NCBI GenBank assembly: GCA_020636315.1
Contig: JACJYA010000011.1
Span: forward strand, 1-64,000
Source of the DNA: Lewinellaceae bacterium
GTDB lineage: Bacteria > Bacteroidota > Bacteroidia > Chitinophagales > Saprospiraceae
Direction of reading: 5' to 3'
Length of the DNA: 64,000 nt
Shown: positions 17,031 through 25,889 of the stretch, piece by piece
Layout of the letters: every line of letters starts with the position of its first letter
Position numbering within the stretch: the stretch's first letter is position 1
The notes under the pieces: model-generated
The model's input: only the letters and a program-made list of their open reading frames with translations
The model's database searches: none
What the model was told of the DNA's origin: nothing
Program-made: the position numbers and the translations under genes

Positions 17031-17389
17031 TCACTCGTGAACGACTGATAAGCATATACCTGTGGCGCACACCCTCAACTGGTTGATCTCCAGCATTTTG
17101 TCGCTTGGAAGGTGGTAGGGTTTGGGCTTGTTGAGCTGCCCGTACAGGGCCAAAGCGCAGGCGTCTTTGGCGTCGGTTTTGGTGGTGGACAGCAGCACGC
17201 CCTGGATAAAGCCCTTGCTCTGTTTGGGGTTCAAAACAGAAACAGGAACCTGATTTTCGCACAGCGCAAAGACGGCTTTCATGGAGTAATTGCCGGTGGC
17301 TTCGAGCACGACATGAGGCGCGGGAAGCTCCTTAACTTTCTCCACCAGGGCGGCGATCCCGGCATCGGTGTTGTCGAATTTTTCCACCT
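17031..17389 (-). pseudogene. IS110-family transposase remnant, copy B
   Basis: Same fragment as at 14532-14969, but the duplicated DNA ends at 17389, so the first ~29 residues (with the initial GIDVS motif) are gone and replaced by unrelated sequence. Only the Glu and the double-Asp motifs of the DEDD domain remain. Not functional. Confidence 0.85.
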
Positions 17390-17905
17390 GTTTAATCAAT
17401 ATAGATCATGTTCGAATTTTACAATCATTCCCTTCGGGAATTGGGCTAATTTGGCCCCGAATCCTGTATAGGCTCAAAAAAGCTAATCATTCAGCCCCAA
17501 CCAGGTGCGTATTCTCCGGATCTCCCTTTTGAGCCTTTTCCACCAGAGTTAGCATTTATTTGCGTTAAAGCGTCCTCTCTTCCGAAAAAAAAAATCCAAT
17601 TCCGTGAAACATTGAACAGGCGAAGCCAGTATATGAGTAATTAGCAATGCGGGAAAATTTTTACAAAAAAGTTGTTTCCAACTATTTGTATAGCCCGTGT
17701 ATTAGCGCACCCCCCGCTGGCCTGGCGCCGGGCTTCGAACAGAAGAAGCATATCATGCTTTCCGGAAGTTCCTGGAAGAAAGGGCTTTCGGAGGCAAAAA
17801 CCGAGCTACGGAGGTAACATACTTTGACTGAAAATCCGACCCGCTGCCACTGGCCGTTGTTGAGCTGAGAACTTAACTCTTAAGAACCAATTAATCCTGA
17901 AAACT
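17390..17905. other. Intergenic, no gene seen
   Basis: A 516-bp stretch between the island and the metallophosphatase gene. It contains CCTTCGGG, several A/T runs, GCGCCGGGCTTCG (also similar to 19929) and GGAGGTAAC, but no ORF of note and no recognised RNA. It probably marks the right edge of the accessory island. Confidence 0.5.
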
Positions 17906-19129
17906 ATGAAAAGGGCAGTTAGCGGGCTATTTATTATTTATTGTTTCATCATTATAGCCTTCGGGTTCAGAGATTCTGATGGAAACATCGGCATTCACTA
18001 CCTGAGGTTGCCGGGGTGGGAAGCGCTGCACAAAAAATTCCACACTGAGCTGCACGGGCTCGACGGCCCCTACCTCCTGGGGCAATCCTTGTACCAGGTT
18101 GATGAGAACAATGAGGTCATTAAAACGGGCCTCTTCCAACGGGATTCGATAAAAGTGGTGGTGAACAACGAGGCGAAAGACTCTTTTTTCGTCCGTTTAA
18201 AAAGCCACCATGAAGTTGAAGAATCGTCCTATCCGCAACCCTCGAAGTTGATCGCCATATCAGATATAGAGGGCAATTTCAATGCCTTACACAGTTTCCT
18301 CCTTTGCAATGAGGTGATAGACAGCAATTACAACTGGACCTTCGGCGACGGCCATCTGGTGCTGTTGGGAGACCTCATGGACCGCGGAAAAGATGTGGTT
18401 CAGGTTTTGTGGCTGGCCTACAGCCTGGAGGAAAAGGCCGAAGCACATTGCGGGAAGGTGCACTTCATTCTCGGCAACCACGAGATACTGGACATTCAGG
18501 GGCATCACCGGTTTGTAGATGAGAAATACATCAAGTTGGCCCAGGTGGTTAGCGGAGAGGAAGATTGGGAAAAGGCTCTGAGGTTCCTCTATTCGGAAAA
18601 ATCCGAACTGGGCCAATGGCTGAGGACCAAAAATGCAGTGGAAATGATCGGGGAGCACCTCTTTGCCCACGCTGGGCTGAGCCCCGAAACCATACATCTC
18701 TGCCTGTCGCTCACCGAGATCAACGACATTGTCCGGGAGCATATCGGCCAGGACCTGTATCACCATCCGGGCGATGATAAACTGGCCAATTTCATGCTCG
18801 GCGAGGAAAGCCCGCTCTGGTATCGGGGCCTGACGGAAAAATACAAGTACTATCTGAAGGCTTCCGAGGAAGAGCTGGATGAGATCCTGGATTATTTTCA
18901 GGCTGAAAAGGTCGTGGTAGGCCACGTAGTGGTGGATGATATCTCCACCGATTACCATGGCAAACTGATCAGAATTGACCTTAAGCATGGCACTGATAAA
19001 TGCTCGGGAGAAACCAAAGGCCTCCTGATCAAAGACGGGACAGAATATAAGGTCGATGACATGGGCAACCAGGAAATATTACTGGATGACGCTCCCGTTT
19101 TTTCCGAATTACACTTATGGCCGACCTGA
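17906..19129 (+). CDS. Metallophosphoesterase (PPP-like phosphatase)
   Basis: A 407-residue protein with an N-terminal signal or anchor (residues ~1-22, hydrophobic YCFIIIAF). Residues ~110-380 form a calcineurin-like domain: ISDIEGNF (metal ligands, Glu in place of the usual His of DxH), GDLMDRG, GNHE, FAHAGLS and GHVVVDD. The motif order matches the PPP-type Shewanella-like phosphatases, which hydrolyse phosphomonoesters or phosphoproteins with two metals. Exported or membrane-anchored, so its substrate should be periplasmic. No operon partner; DUF4870 follows after 113 bp. Confidence 0.85.
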   Translation: MKRAVSGLFIIYCFIIIAFGFRDSDGNIGIHYLRLPGWEALHKKFHTELHGLDGPYLLGQSLYQVDENNEVIKTGLFQRDSIKVVVNNEAKDSFFVRLKSHHEVEESSYPQPSKLIAISDIEGNFNALHSFLLCNEVIDSNYNWTFGDGHLVLLGDLMDRGKDVVQVLWLAYSLEEKAEAHCGKVHFILGNHEILDIQGHHRFVDEKYIKLAQVVSGEEDWEKALRFLYSEKSELGQWLRTKNAVEMIGEHLFAHAGLSPETIHLCLSLTEINDIVREHIGQDLYHHPGDDKLANFMLGEESPLWYRGLTEKYKYYLKASEEELDEILDYFQAEKVVVGHVVVDDISTDYHGKLIRIDLKHGTDKCSGETKGLLIKDGTEYKVDDMGNQEILLDDAPVFSELHLWPT

Positions 19130-19242
19130 ATCCGGCATTCGTCCGAAAATCTGGAACTTTTGCATGCAGCGGAACATCTTGCAGTTCGTTATCGTTACGA
19201 CTATCAGACGCGATAGCACATTTTTAACAACAAAAACCTGAA

Positions 19243-19626
19243 ATGCAAGAACCGCTTGATTCTCATGAAACCAGAGAAGGATTGATTCCCGATAAGGACG
19301 AACTGATGTGGTCCACCTTTGCCCACCTCGGCTTTCTGGCCGGGCTGGTCATACCGTTTGGCAACATCGTAGCGCCTCTGGTCATCTGGCTGGTTTATAA
19401 AGACCGCTCTTCCTACATCGATTTCCATGGCAAAGAAGCGCTCAATTTTCAGATCACTATGACCATTGCCCTTATTGGCAGCGCATTTTTGATCCTGCTC
19501 TTCATCGGCATATTTCTGGTGATCGGCGCCGTTATTCTATCATTGGTGCTTTCGATCATTGCAGCAACCAAAGCCAACAACGGAGAATACTACCGGTACC
19601 CGTTCTCCATCCGGTTCATTCAGTAA
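19243..19626 (+). CDS. DUF4870 (Tic20-like) membrane protein
   Basis: A 127-residue protein with a short polar N-terminus and three membrane segments (about residues 27-50, 67-84 and 85-105). It matches the DUF4870 pattern: LMWSTFAHLGFLAG, NIVAPLVIWL, IDFHGKEALNFQ, then a hydrophobic helix pair ending in KANNGEYYRYP. Function unknown in bacteria. Two MITE-like elements lie directly downstream. Confidence 0.85.
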   Translation: MQEPLDSHETREGLIPDKDELMWSTFAHLGFLAGLVIPFGNIVAPLVIWLVYKDRSSYIDFHGKEALNFQITMTIALIGSAFLILLFIGIFLVIGAVILSLVLSIIAATKANNGEYYRYPFSIRFIQ

Positions 19627-19634
19627 GGGCCTTA

Positions 19635-19796
19635 GAGCTTGTTTGGAGGCCGCTTTTGGAGATAAAAAGTGTCAATTTTTTGATGAGACAAGGCGCTTTT
19701 TGAAGTGCATACCCGGGGGTACGGACGAAAAAAGCAACGCCATATCAGCAAAAAAGGGGCATTTTTTAGCCCAAAGTGTGGCCTCCAAACAAGCTC
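19635..19796. mobile_element. MITE-like element 1 (162 bp, TTA duplication)
   Basis: Terminal inverted repeats GAGCTTGTTTGGAGGCC (19635-19651) and GGCCTCCAAACAAGCTC (19780-19796) are perfect over 17 bp and flanked on both sides by TTA (19632-19634, 19797-19799), a 3-bp target duplication of TNA form. The interior has no ORF. It contains TTTTTTGATGAGACAAGG and GCAACG...ATCAGC-AAAAAAGGGG, both also found in element 2. Inference: moved in trans by an IS5-like transposase, since TNA duplications are known there. Confidence 0.8.
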
Positions 19797-19860
19797 TTAA
19801 ATAAACCCTGAAAAAATTTTTCCGGAGGCTCAAAAGTAATTACCTGAAAAAGGATATTAA

Positions 19861-20024
19861 GAGTATGTTGGGATTTTATCTATTGCGCTGAAATCGCCAC
19901 TTTTTTGTGTTGATACTTCGTTGCAGAACCGGGCTTCGTAGCCCGGCTACGATCCCGAACCTGCGCCTTGTCTCATCAAAAAAATGACTGATTTCATCAT
20001 CAAAAACAAATTCCCAACATATTC
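19861..20024. mobile_element. MITE-like element 2 (164 bp, TAA duplication)
   Basis: Ends GAGTATGTTGGGA (19861-19873) and TCCCAACATATTC (20012-20024) pair with one mismatch; TAA flanks both sides (19858-19860, 20025-20027). Read on the minus strand it shares internal blocks and spacing with element 1 (GATGAGACAAGGCGC, then GCAACG, TATCA, AAAAAAG-GGC), so the two are the same family in opposite orientation, 64 bp apart. Internal hairpin CCGGGCTTCGTAGCCCGG near 19928. Confidence 0.75.
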
Positions 20025-20240
20025 TAAATAATGTTTCGCCGCCCGTCCCAGCCCCTCTTACTCCCCGAAGGGGAGAACCGGACGGGCAGCCAGGGCAGAA
20101 TATTATTTTGAGGCAGCCTCGGAACTGTTGTAAGGAATGCCTGCCCGGCTTTTACTGGTCATTCCGAGGGTTTTAAATAATCCTGTTCATTTGGAGTTCG
20201 TTATTGTTACAACTGGCTTTTATTTACGTCAGAACAACAC

Positions 20241-21263
20241 ATGAACTACAAAGCCGGAATGCATACCGCCCGAACCATCTTGTTGTTTTTTTTCATGTTT
20301 TTTCTGCTCTTTTCCTGTTCGGATTCCCCACCCAGGACGGGTTTCTATTACTGGAAGTCCACTTTTCAGCTTACCAAAACCGAACAGCAAGCACTTGACA
20401 CTCTTAGTGTGAAGCGCCTTTACGTCAAATTCCTCGATGTGGATGTGGAGAACGGGCGGCCCGTGCCCAGGGCTCCGGCCCGTTTTCCGGAAGGGGTTCC
20501 GGAAAATTATGATATCGTGCCCTGCGTATTCATTACCAACCGGACTTTTCAGGGGAAGCAGAACCCCGATGTTCTGGCAGAGCAGGCCTGGGGCTATTTG
20601 CAACAGATCAACCGGCGTTACGGCCTGGAGCCGCAGGAATATCAGTTCGATTGCGACTGGAGCCCTTCGACCCGGGAGGCCTATTTTGCTTTTCTCCACC
20701 GCATGGGCCGGCTGAGCCGCGGAGCCTCCCTTTCCGCCACCATACGCCTGCACCAGTACCGCTACCCGGATCAGGCCGGAGTGCCGCCGGTGGATAAAGG
20801 AACCCTCATGTATTACAATATGGGGGATATCGAAGACGTTGAGGAACCCAACAGCCTGCTGAACAATCAAAAGGGGTTTGCTTACCTGGCGAATACAGAA
20901 TATCCCCTTCCGCTGGATGTGGCGCTGCCCATCTTTTCCTGGGCGCTGGTTTATCGCCTTGGCAGCCTTGCGGTCATCATCAACCTGGCGGACCAGAAGG
21001 TGCTGGACACCGAACCCCGCCTGGAAAAAATCGGGAAGGTAGCTTATCAGGTTAAGGAAAACTTCTATTTTGAGGGCCATTATCTGAATGAAGGAGACCT
21101 GTTGCGATTTGAACAGCCCGAAAGGCAAAGCCTTGAAAAGGCTGCGCGCCGGCTCCGAAAAATCAAAAGTAAAAGTGGATACATCCTCTTTTTTCACCTC
21201 GATGAACAATTCATCCAAAAATACCCGCCCGGTTTTCTACGCGATCTTGCTGGCCGTTTTTAG
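20241..21263 (+). CDS. Uncharacterised lipoprotein, first gene of an overlapping pair
   Basis: A 340-residue lipoprotein (lipobox LLFSC, Cys 26; Met7 at 20259 is an equally possible start). The mature part opens with GFYYWKSTFQLT and includes YVKFLDVD, VPCVFITNRTF, YQFDCDWSPSTREAYF and GTLMYYNMGD, suggesting a TIM-barrel-like layout with conserved acidic and Trp/Tyr residues. No enzyme family is recognised with confidence; a glycoside-hydrolase-like fold is a guess. The 3' end overlaps the next gene by 62 bp, pointing to co-translation and a joint function outside the inner membrane. Confidence 0.72.
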   Translation: MNYKAGMHTARTILLFFFMFFLLFSCSDSPPRTGFYYWKSTFQLTKTEQQALDTLSVKRLYVKFLDVDVENGRPVPRAPARFPEGVPENYDIVPCVFITNRTFQGKQNPDVLAEQAWGYLQQINRRYGLEPQEYQFDCDWSPSTREAYFAFLHRMGRLSRGASLSATIRLHQYRYPDQAGVPPVDKGTLMYYNMGDIEDVEEPNSLLNNQKGFAYLANTEYPLPLDVALPIFSWALVYRLGSLAVIINLADQKVLDTEPRLEKIGKVAYQVKENFYFEGHYLNEGDLLRFEQPERQSLEKAARRLRKIKSKSGYILFFHLDEQFIQKYPPGFLRDLAGRF

Positions 21264-23547
21264 CAACCTCGCCCTGCCTGCGCCCGCCAACGCCTGCGGC
21301 CCCATCGATGAATCTTATCACTATTTCAACCTGTTCGTTCCGGAATGGATGTTCGGCCAGGAATACAGCCCTGCCTTTTACACCAGCAACGAATACCAGA
21401 ACATCTGGAGCAGCCCCGACTACAGTGATGACAACCTGCAGTCCTGGCTCTCCTTTTTCCGCAACAGTGTCGGCCGGGAAGCGCTGGAGCGGGTGCTTAC
21501 CGGCCGCTATACCGAAAATTATGGGGAGCGTAGAGCGGGATGCCCTGGTCCGCTCTGTCCTTTCAAAGGGTCAAAATTGCCCGCCGGGCAGGTTAAGGCC
21601 AGCCAGAGGTACCTGTTGCTGGCCCTGGAGATCGAAAAGCTGGCGGACAGGGCCAACACGCCCTGGTCTTATGAGCCGGATACTTTGGGCCGGGAGGAAA
21701 CCCTGGCCCTGATCGGGCGCCTGGAAACCGCTCTTAAGCAGGAAAAGGATCCGTTTCTCAAAGAGCGGTATGCTTTCCAGCTCATCAAGAGCTATCGGTA
21801 CAGCGGGCAGCCGGAAAAGGCCGTGGAGGCATTTAACGATCACTTTCGGGGAAGCGCTGAGAAAAGCCTGATTTACTACTGGGCGCTTGACCATTTGGCG
21901 GGTATCCAGTTACAACTAGGGCAAAAAGCACAGGGTTTTTACAACTTCCTCACTGTTTTCAGCGCATGCCGCAGCCGCCGGTACAGCGCCTATTACAGCT
22001 TCAACATTCCTTCTGAGGAGATTTGGGAGGATACTTACGCCCTCTGTGGGGCCCCGGAAGAGAAAGCCCTGATGCATTTCCTGCGTGGAAGCAAAGAAGG
22101 CATTCTCGGCCTTCACGACGCCGAGGAGATCTTCAGCCTTGTCGGCAATCACGAATGGCTGAGGTTGCTGGCCGCCCGCGAGGTGAATAAAATGGAAAGC
22201 CTGAACCTGTCTTATTTTAATGAAGAACCTATAGAATCCCTGTTTCAAAACCTGGAACAGAACGGCAGCCTTCTTCAGAGCCCGGAACATGCTGAATATG
22301 CCGCCCGCCTCCTGCAATTTGCTTCTACGGTTTATTACAACTATCGGGGCGACCATTTCTGGGCGGCAACCAAGGCCTATCTGGAATTTCTCCTGGGGCG
22401 CTTCGACGCCGCCAGGGCTACCCTCGCCGAGAACGAGGGCATGAAAAGCCCCTATGACAAAGTGAAGCGAGAGATTGAACTGGCCCTGTTCATCTTTGGG
22501 CGGAAACAATTCTCGGCAGAGGAAGAAGGTTTCATCGCCCGGGAAATCATCAGCCTCTTTGACGATGAGCGGGGTACTTTCTATACCGATAGAAATAATG
22601 AGGAATTCATTCTGGACCTGCTGGCCTACAAAGCCCGTCAACGCGGAGATGTACTCATGGCCGATTTCCTCGGCCGGAACCTGCTGAGCACTTTTAAGGT
22701 GGACCCCCGAATAGGGAGGGTGGATTCTCTGCTGGAGTTCATCGGCCGGCCCCGGCACACCGGCCTGGAATTGCTGGCCCTCAAGCATTACACCGGAAAC
22801 CAGGCCCCCTGGGCAGATTATTCGGACATGCCGGACAGCCTGCTGGAAAAAATGAAGTATGAAGTCCTCGACATTAAAGGCACCCTGCTGATGCGAAGCC
22901 CCGGCCGGCTGGAGGAAGCTCTGGACATATTCGAATCGCTGCCGGCGGGCTATGATTTTCCTTTGGAACATAATCCCTTCAATATGAGGATCAACGATTG
23001 CGTTTGGGATTGCCCGCCCCGAACCAGCGCAAGTTTTACGCGCATCACTTTTGTCCGCAAGCTGATCGAAATACGGGACATTGCCCGGAATTCCAATAGC
23101 GCCGTCGATTACTACCTGTTGGGGAATGCCTATTACAACATGTCCTATTTCGGCCCGGCTTACTACCTGATGAACTATTTCCGGAGCGGGGCATATTATT
23201 CCGGATATTGGGATAACACCCAGGCGCTGGAGTATTATCAGCAGGCCATCCGGTATGCTCCCGGGGAGGAAGAAGCCGCCCGTTACTGCTTCATGGCTGC
23301 GAAGGCCGAGCAGAACCTCTTTTTCAAATACATGGCGGAAAACCGCCCCCCCGACGAATACTGGTGGGGCAAATACACCATCGATGAATGGGACCCGGAG
23401 GCCTATGCCCGGTTTCAGGAAGATATCAGCCGCCTGGGCTACCGGAAATACTTCGGCCGCTTGTGTAACGAATACAAGGACACTGATTTCTTTCAGCGCG
23501 CGGCCCGGGAGTGTAAATACCTGGAGTATTACGCCCGGAGGAATTAG
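21202..23547 (+). CDS. Large exported alpha-solenoid protein, function unknown
   Basis: A 781-residue protein when started at 21202, where a signal peptide begins (VFYAILLAVFSNLALPAPANA, then CGP); the longer frame reads through the end of the preceding gene. The mature start is CGPIDESYHYFNLFVPEW. The body is helical, with irregular TPR-like pairs (YAFQLIKSYRYSGQPEKAVEAF; YYLLGNAYYNMSYFGPAYYLM; ALEYYQQAIRYAPGEEEAARY). No catalytic motif is seen. The 62-bp overlap with the upstream lipoprotein gene suggests a two-component envelope system. The function is not known. Confidence 0.75.
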   Translation: MNNSSKNTRPVFYAILLAVFSNLALPAPANACGPIDESYHYFNLFVPEWMFGQEYSPAFYTSNEYQNIWSSPDYSDDNLQSWLSFFRNSVGREALERVLTGRYTENYGERRAGCPGPLCPFKGSKLPAGQVKASQRYLLLALEIEKLADRANTPWSYEPDTLGREETLALIGRLETALKQEKDPFLKERYAFQLIKSYRYSGQPEKAVEAFNDHFRGSAEKSLIYYWALDHLAGIQLQLGQKAQGFYNFLTVFSACRSRRYSAYYSFNIPSEEIWEDTYALCGAPEEKALMHFLRGSKEGILGLHDAEEIFSLVGNHEWLRLLAAREVNKMESLNLSYFNEEPIESLFQNLEQNGSLLQSPEHAEYAARLLQFASTVYYNYRGDHFWAATKAYLEFLLGRFDAARATLAENEGMKSPYDKVKREIELALFIFGRKQFSAEEEGFIAREIISLFDDERGTFYTDRNNEEFILDLLAYKARQRGDVLMADFLGRNLLSTFKVDPRIGRVDSLLEFIGRPRHTGLELLALKHYTGNQAPWADYSDMPDSLLEKMKYEVLDIKGTLLMRSPGRLEEALDIFESLPAGYDFPLEHNPFNMRINDCVWDCPPRTSASFTRITFVRKLIEIRDIARNSNSAVDYYLLGNAYYNMSYFGPAYYLMNYFRSGAYYSGYWDNTQALEYYQQAIRYAPGEEEAARYCFMAAKAEQNLFFKYMAENRPPDEYWWGKYTIDEWDPEAYARFQEDISRLGYRKYFGRLCNEYKDTDFFQRAARECKYLEYYARRN

Positions 23548-23673
23548 AAGGGAGGGAGGGTTTTGGCCGTCTTTTCGAACCGGTAAAAATTTTTGATTTT
23601 TGATTTTTGGCCGTCTGTACCAATCGGCTTGAATATTGGGATATTTGAGGTTCATCCGACAGCTTTCGGCCCC

Positions 23674-23703
23674 TTGTCAATTCTCCGATAATCCGTACAT
23701 TTG
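23674..23703 (+). promoter_or_regulatory. Bacteroidota promoter, DASS transporter
   Basis: TTG (23674-23676), 19 bp, then TACATTTG (23696-23703), fitting the primary sigma factor consensus of Bacteroidota. The ATG at 23709 lies only 5 bp past the box, so the transcript should be leaderless or nearly so; Met4 at 23718 is an alternative start. Confidence 0.6.
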
Positions 23704-23708
23704 GGCTT

Positions 23709-25259
23709 ATGGCAGGTATGTCAGAAGAAACCAGGAATGTGCCCGGTAATTTACCTAGGCTGGTGCTCACGCTGGGCGCTCCGGTGTTGTCCGCACTGGT
23801 TATCTTTTTTGCCGGCCTGGAACCAGGCAAGCCGGAAGTCACGGCAACGCTGGCTGTCGCCCTGCTCATGGCCTTGTGGTGGATAGCCGAGGTGGTGCCG
23901 CTGGCCGTTACTTCCCTTCTTCCCGTCGTCTTGTTTCCCGCTCTGGGCATTATGGATGGCAAAGCGGTGTCCATAACCTACTTTAACCACGTTATTTTTC
24001 TTTTTCTGGGCGGTTTTCTGGTGGCTTTGGCCATTCAGAAATGGAACCTCCATCAGCGGATCGCGCTCAATATTCTTCGGGTGCTGGGGCTGAGCCCGGG
24101 GAAGATCCTGCTGGGCGTCATGTTCGCTTCTGCCTTTTTGTCGATGTGGATCTCCAATACGGCTACAGCCATGCTGATGGTGCCGATCCTGATCTCCATT
24201 ATTCAAAAACTGGAAACCCTGAATGGGAAAGAAGCGGCCGGAAAATTATCTGTAGGCTTGCTGCTGGGCATTGCTTACGGTTGCTCGCTGGGAGGCATTG
24301 CCACTCTTGTGGGCACACCGCCCAACCTCTCTTTTGCCCGGATCTTCAACATTTATTTTCCGGACGCACCGGAGATATCCTTTGCCTCCTGGTTTTTCTT
24401 TGCCTTTCCTGCCACTGTCCTGCTGTTCATAGTGGTGTGGGTATATCTATACTTGCTGTTTATCCGTAAACATGAGGGAGGGCAGGTATTAAGCCGCCGG
24501 GAACTGGCCCGGGAAAGCCAGGCATTGGGGCAATGGAGCTATGAAGAAAAAGTGGTGGCGGTATTGTTCGTCGTCCTGGCCTTATTGTGGTTTTTCCGGG
24601 CGGATATCGTCATCGGCAAATTTGTCATCCCCGGCTGGTCGGGCCTGTTTTCTCATCCGGATTATTTTAACGATGGGACGGTAGCTATCTTCATTTCCGT
24701 ATTGTTGTTCCTGATCCCTGCAAGGCAGGAGAAAGGTTTTCTGATGGACTGGAAGGCGGCGGAGGGCATTCCCTGGGGGATTATCCTGTTATTCGGCGGC
24801 GGTTTTGCGCTGGCCAGCGGCTTCAAGGAGTCAGGCCTGTCTTTATGGTTCGGCAACCAGCTGGCGTGGCTCAAGGGGGTTCACCCTATTATTTTGATCG
24901 CCTGTATTTCCTTTTTGGTCACTTTCCTGACCGAACTCACCTCCAATACGGCTACGGTAGAAACCATCCTGCCCATCCTGGCGGGCCTTGCCATCAGCAT
25001 CGAGGTGAACCCATTGTTATTTATGCTCCCGGCAACAGTCGCCGGCTCTCTGGCCTTCATGCTGCCGGTGGCCACCCCTCCCAACGCCATCGTTTTTGGC
25101 ACCAATCGGCTGGAGGTCATTCAGATGGCCCGAACCGGGCTGGTGCTCAACTTTCTGGGGGTTTTCATCGTCACTCTGGCGACCTATTTCCTGGGGACTG
25201 CCGTTTTCGGGATCGACCTGGGCGTTTTTCCCGACTGGGCCGCCTCTGGGCATAATTAA
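23709..25259 (+). CDS. SLC13/DASS-family anion symporter
   Basis: A 516-residue inner-membrane protein with about 11-13 membrane segments. Both family signature loops are present: SNTATAMLMVPI in the first half and SNTATVETILPI in the second, each followed by a proline-rich stretch (GTPPNLSFARIF; VATPPNAIVFG). DASS carriers import di- and tricarboxylates or sulfate together with Na+. The substrate cannot be set from sequence alone; the SNT motifs suit Na+ and carboxylate binding. A monocistronic unit with its own promoter just upstream; a 2TM-domain gene follows after 71 bp. Confidence 0.9.
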   Translation: MAGMSEETRNVPGNLPRLVLTLGAPVLSALVIFFAGLEPGKPEVTATLAVALLMALWWIAEVVPLAVTSLLPVVLFPALGIMDGKAVSITYFNHVIFLFLGGFLVALAIQKWNLHQRIALNILRVLGLSPGKILLGVMFASAFLSMWISNTATAMLMVPILISIIQKLETLNGKEAAGKLSVGLLLGIAYGCSLGGIATLVGTPPNLSFARIFNIYFPDAPEISFASWFFFAFPATVLLFIVVWVYLYLLFIRKHEGGQVLSRRELARESQALGQWSYEEKVVAVLFVVLALLWFFRADIVIGKFVIPGWSGLFSHPDYFNDGTVAIFISVLLFLIPARQEKGFLMDWKAAEGIPWGIILLFGGGFALASGFKESGLSLWFGNQLAWLKGVHPIILIACISFLVTFLTELTSNTATVETILPILAGLAISIEVNPLLFMLPATVAGSLAFMLPVATPPNAIVFGTNRLEVIQMARTGLVLNFLGVFIVTLATYFLGTAVFGIDLGVFPDWAASGHN

Positions 25260-25330
25260 CGACAGGCAGGCTCGCATCCCTGGCCATTTTTCCCTAAATT
25301 GAAGCGGTTTATCAAATTGAGGATGCTCCA

Positions 25331-25741
25331 ATGGATGAACAACAGATCTACAAACGGGCTAAAGAGCGGGTTGAAAAAAAGAAGGGTTTTTACAAACACC
25401 TCAGCGCTTTTATTGCCGTCGGCTTTTTTTTCCTGGCCATGAATATTTTTACCATCCTGAAAGGGGAGTCCGATGGTTCAGGTGTATGGTTTTTCTTTCC
25501 TTTGCTCCCCTGGAGTATTGGTTTAATAATCCACTATTTCACCGTTTTCGGCCTGCCGGGCAGCAGGGCCCTTTCCGAAAAGTGGGAAGAAGAAGAACTG
25601 GCCAGAGAGATGGCCCGCCTCCGCAGAAGGCAGGCGGGCAGGCTGGAAGCGCCGGCAGAGGAAGCAGAAGGGCTGGACCTGAAAGAACTGGAGAAAGAAA
25701 AACAGGTGCGGCCTGGCTGGCAGGATGAAGATCTGGTATAA
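25331..25741 (+). CDS. 2TM-domain protein
   Basis: A 136-residue protein with the 2TM domain pattern seen in Bacteroidota: a basic N-terminal helix (IYKRAKERVEKKKGFYKHL), a membrane segment (AFIAVGFFFLAMNIFTI), a short loop, a second segment (FFFPLLPWSIGLIIHYF), then FGLPGSRALSEKWEEEEL. The C-terminal ~45 residues are a charged coiled-coil-like tail. In other species the domain occurs next to LytTR or histidine kinase genes; no such neighbour is here. Role unknown. Confidence 0.85.
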   Translation: MDEQQIYKRAKERVEKKKGFYKHLSAFIAVGFFFLAMNIFTILKGESDGSGVWFFFPLLPWSIGLIIHYFTVFGLPGSRALSEKWEEEELAREMARLRRRQAGRLEAPAEEAEGLDLKELEKEKQVRPGWQDEDLV

Positions 25742-25889
25742 GCAGGTGAACCATTATAGTTTAACATGGCCTTCTTTGGAGGCAAAGCGTAATGGCCGTT
25801 GCTCGTTGGGTAATTGCGGAATTGATATATGGCAATATTGTTAACCTAATTGTGTCCGACTACCTACTTGAATCCCGAAAAAAAGGTAA

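Larger units (their letters stand above)
15972..17389 (+). repeat. ~1.42-kb direct duplication, copy B
   Basis: Counterpart of 13457-14890. Several A, T and C runs are one or two bases shorter here than in copy A (CAAAATG for CAAAAATG, GAAAAGG for GAAAAAGG, GGCTTTACC for GGCTTTTACC, TTTCCCTGG for TTTCCCCTGG), and a few substitutions occur. A run of seven A near the end of brnT is the same length in both. Confidence 0.92.

Noticed and set aside
13460..17389. Integron cassette array with attC sites around the toxin-antitoxin genes
   Set aside because: GTTAGGC occurs at 13720 and 16224 and TA cassettes are common in integrons, but no matching RYYYAAC partner at the proper distance and no integrase is seen.
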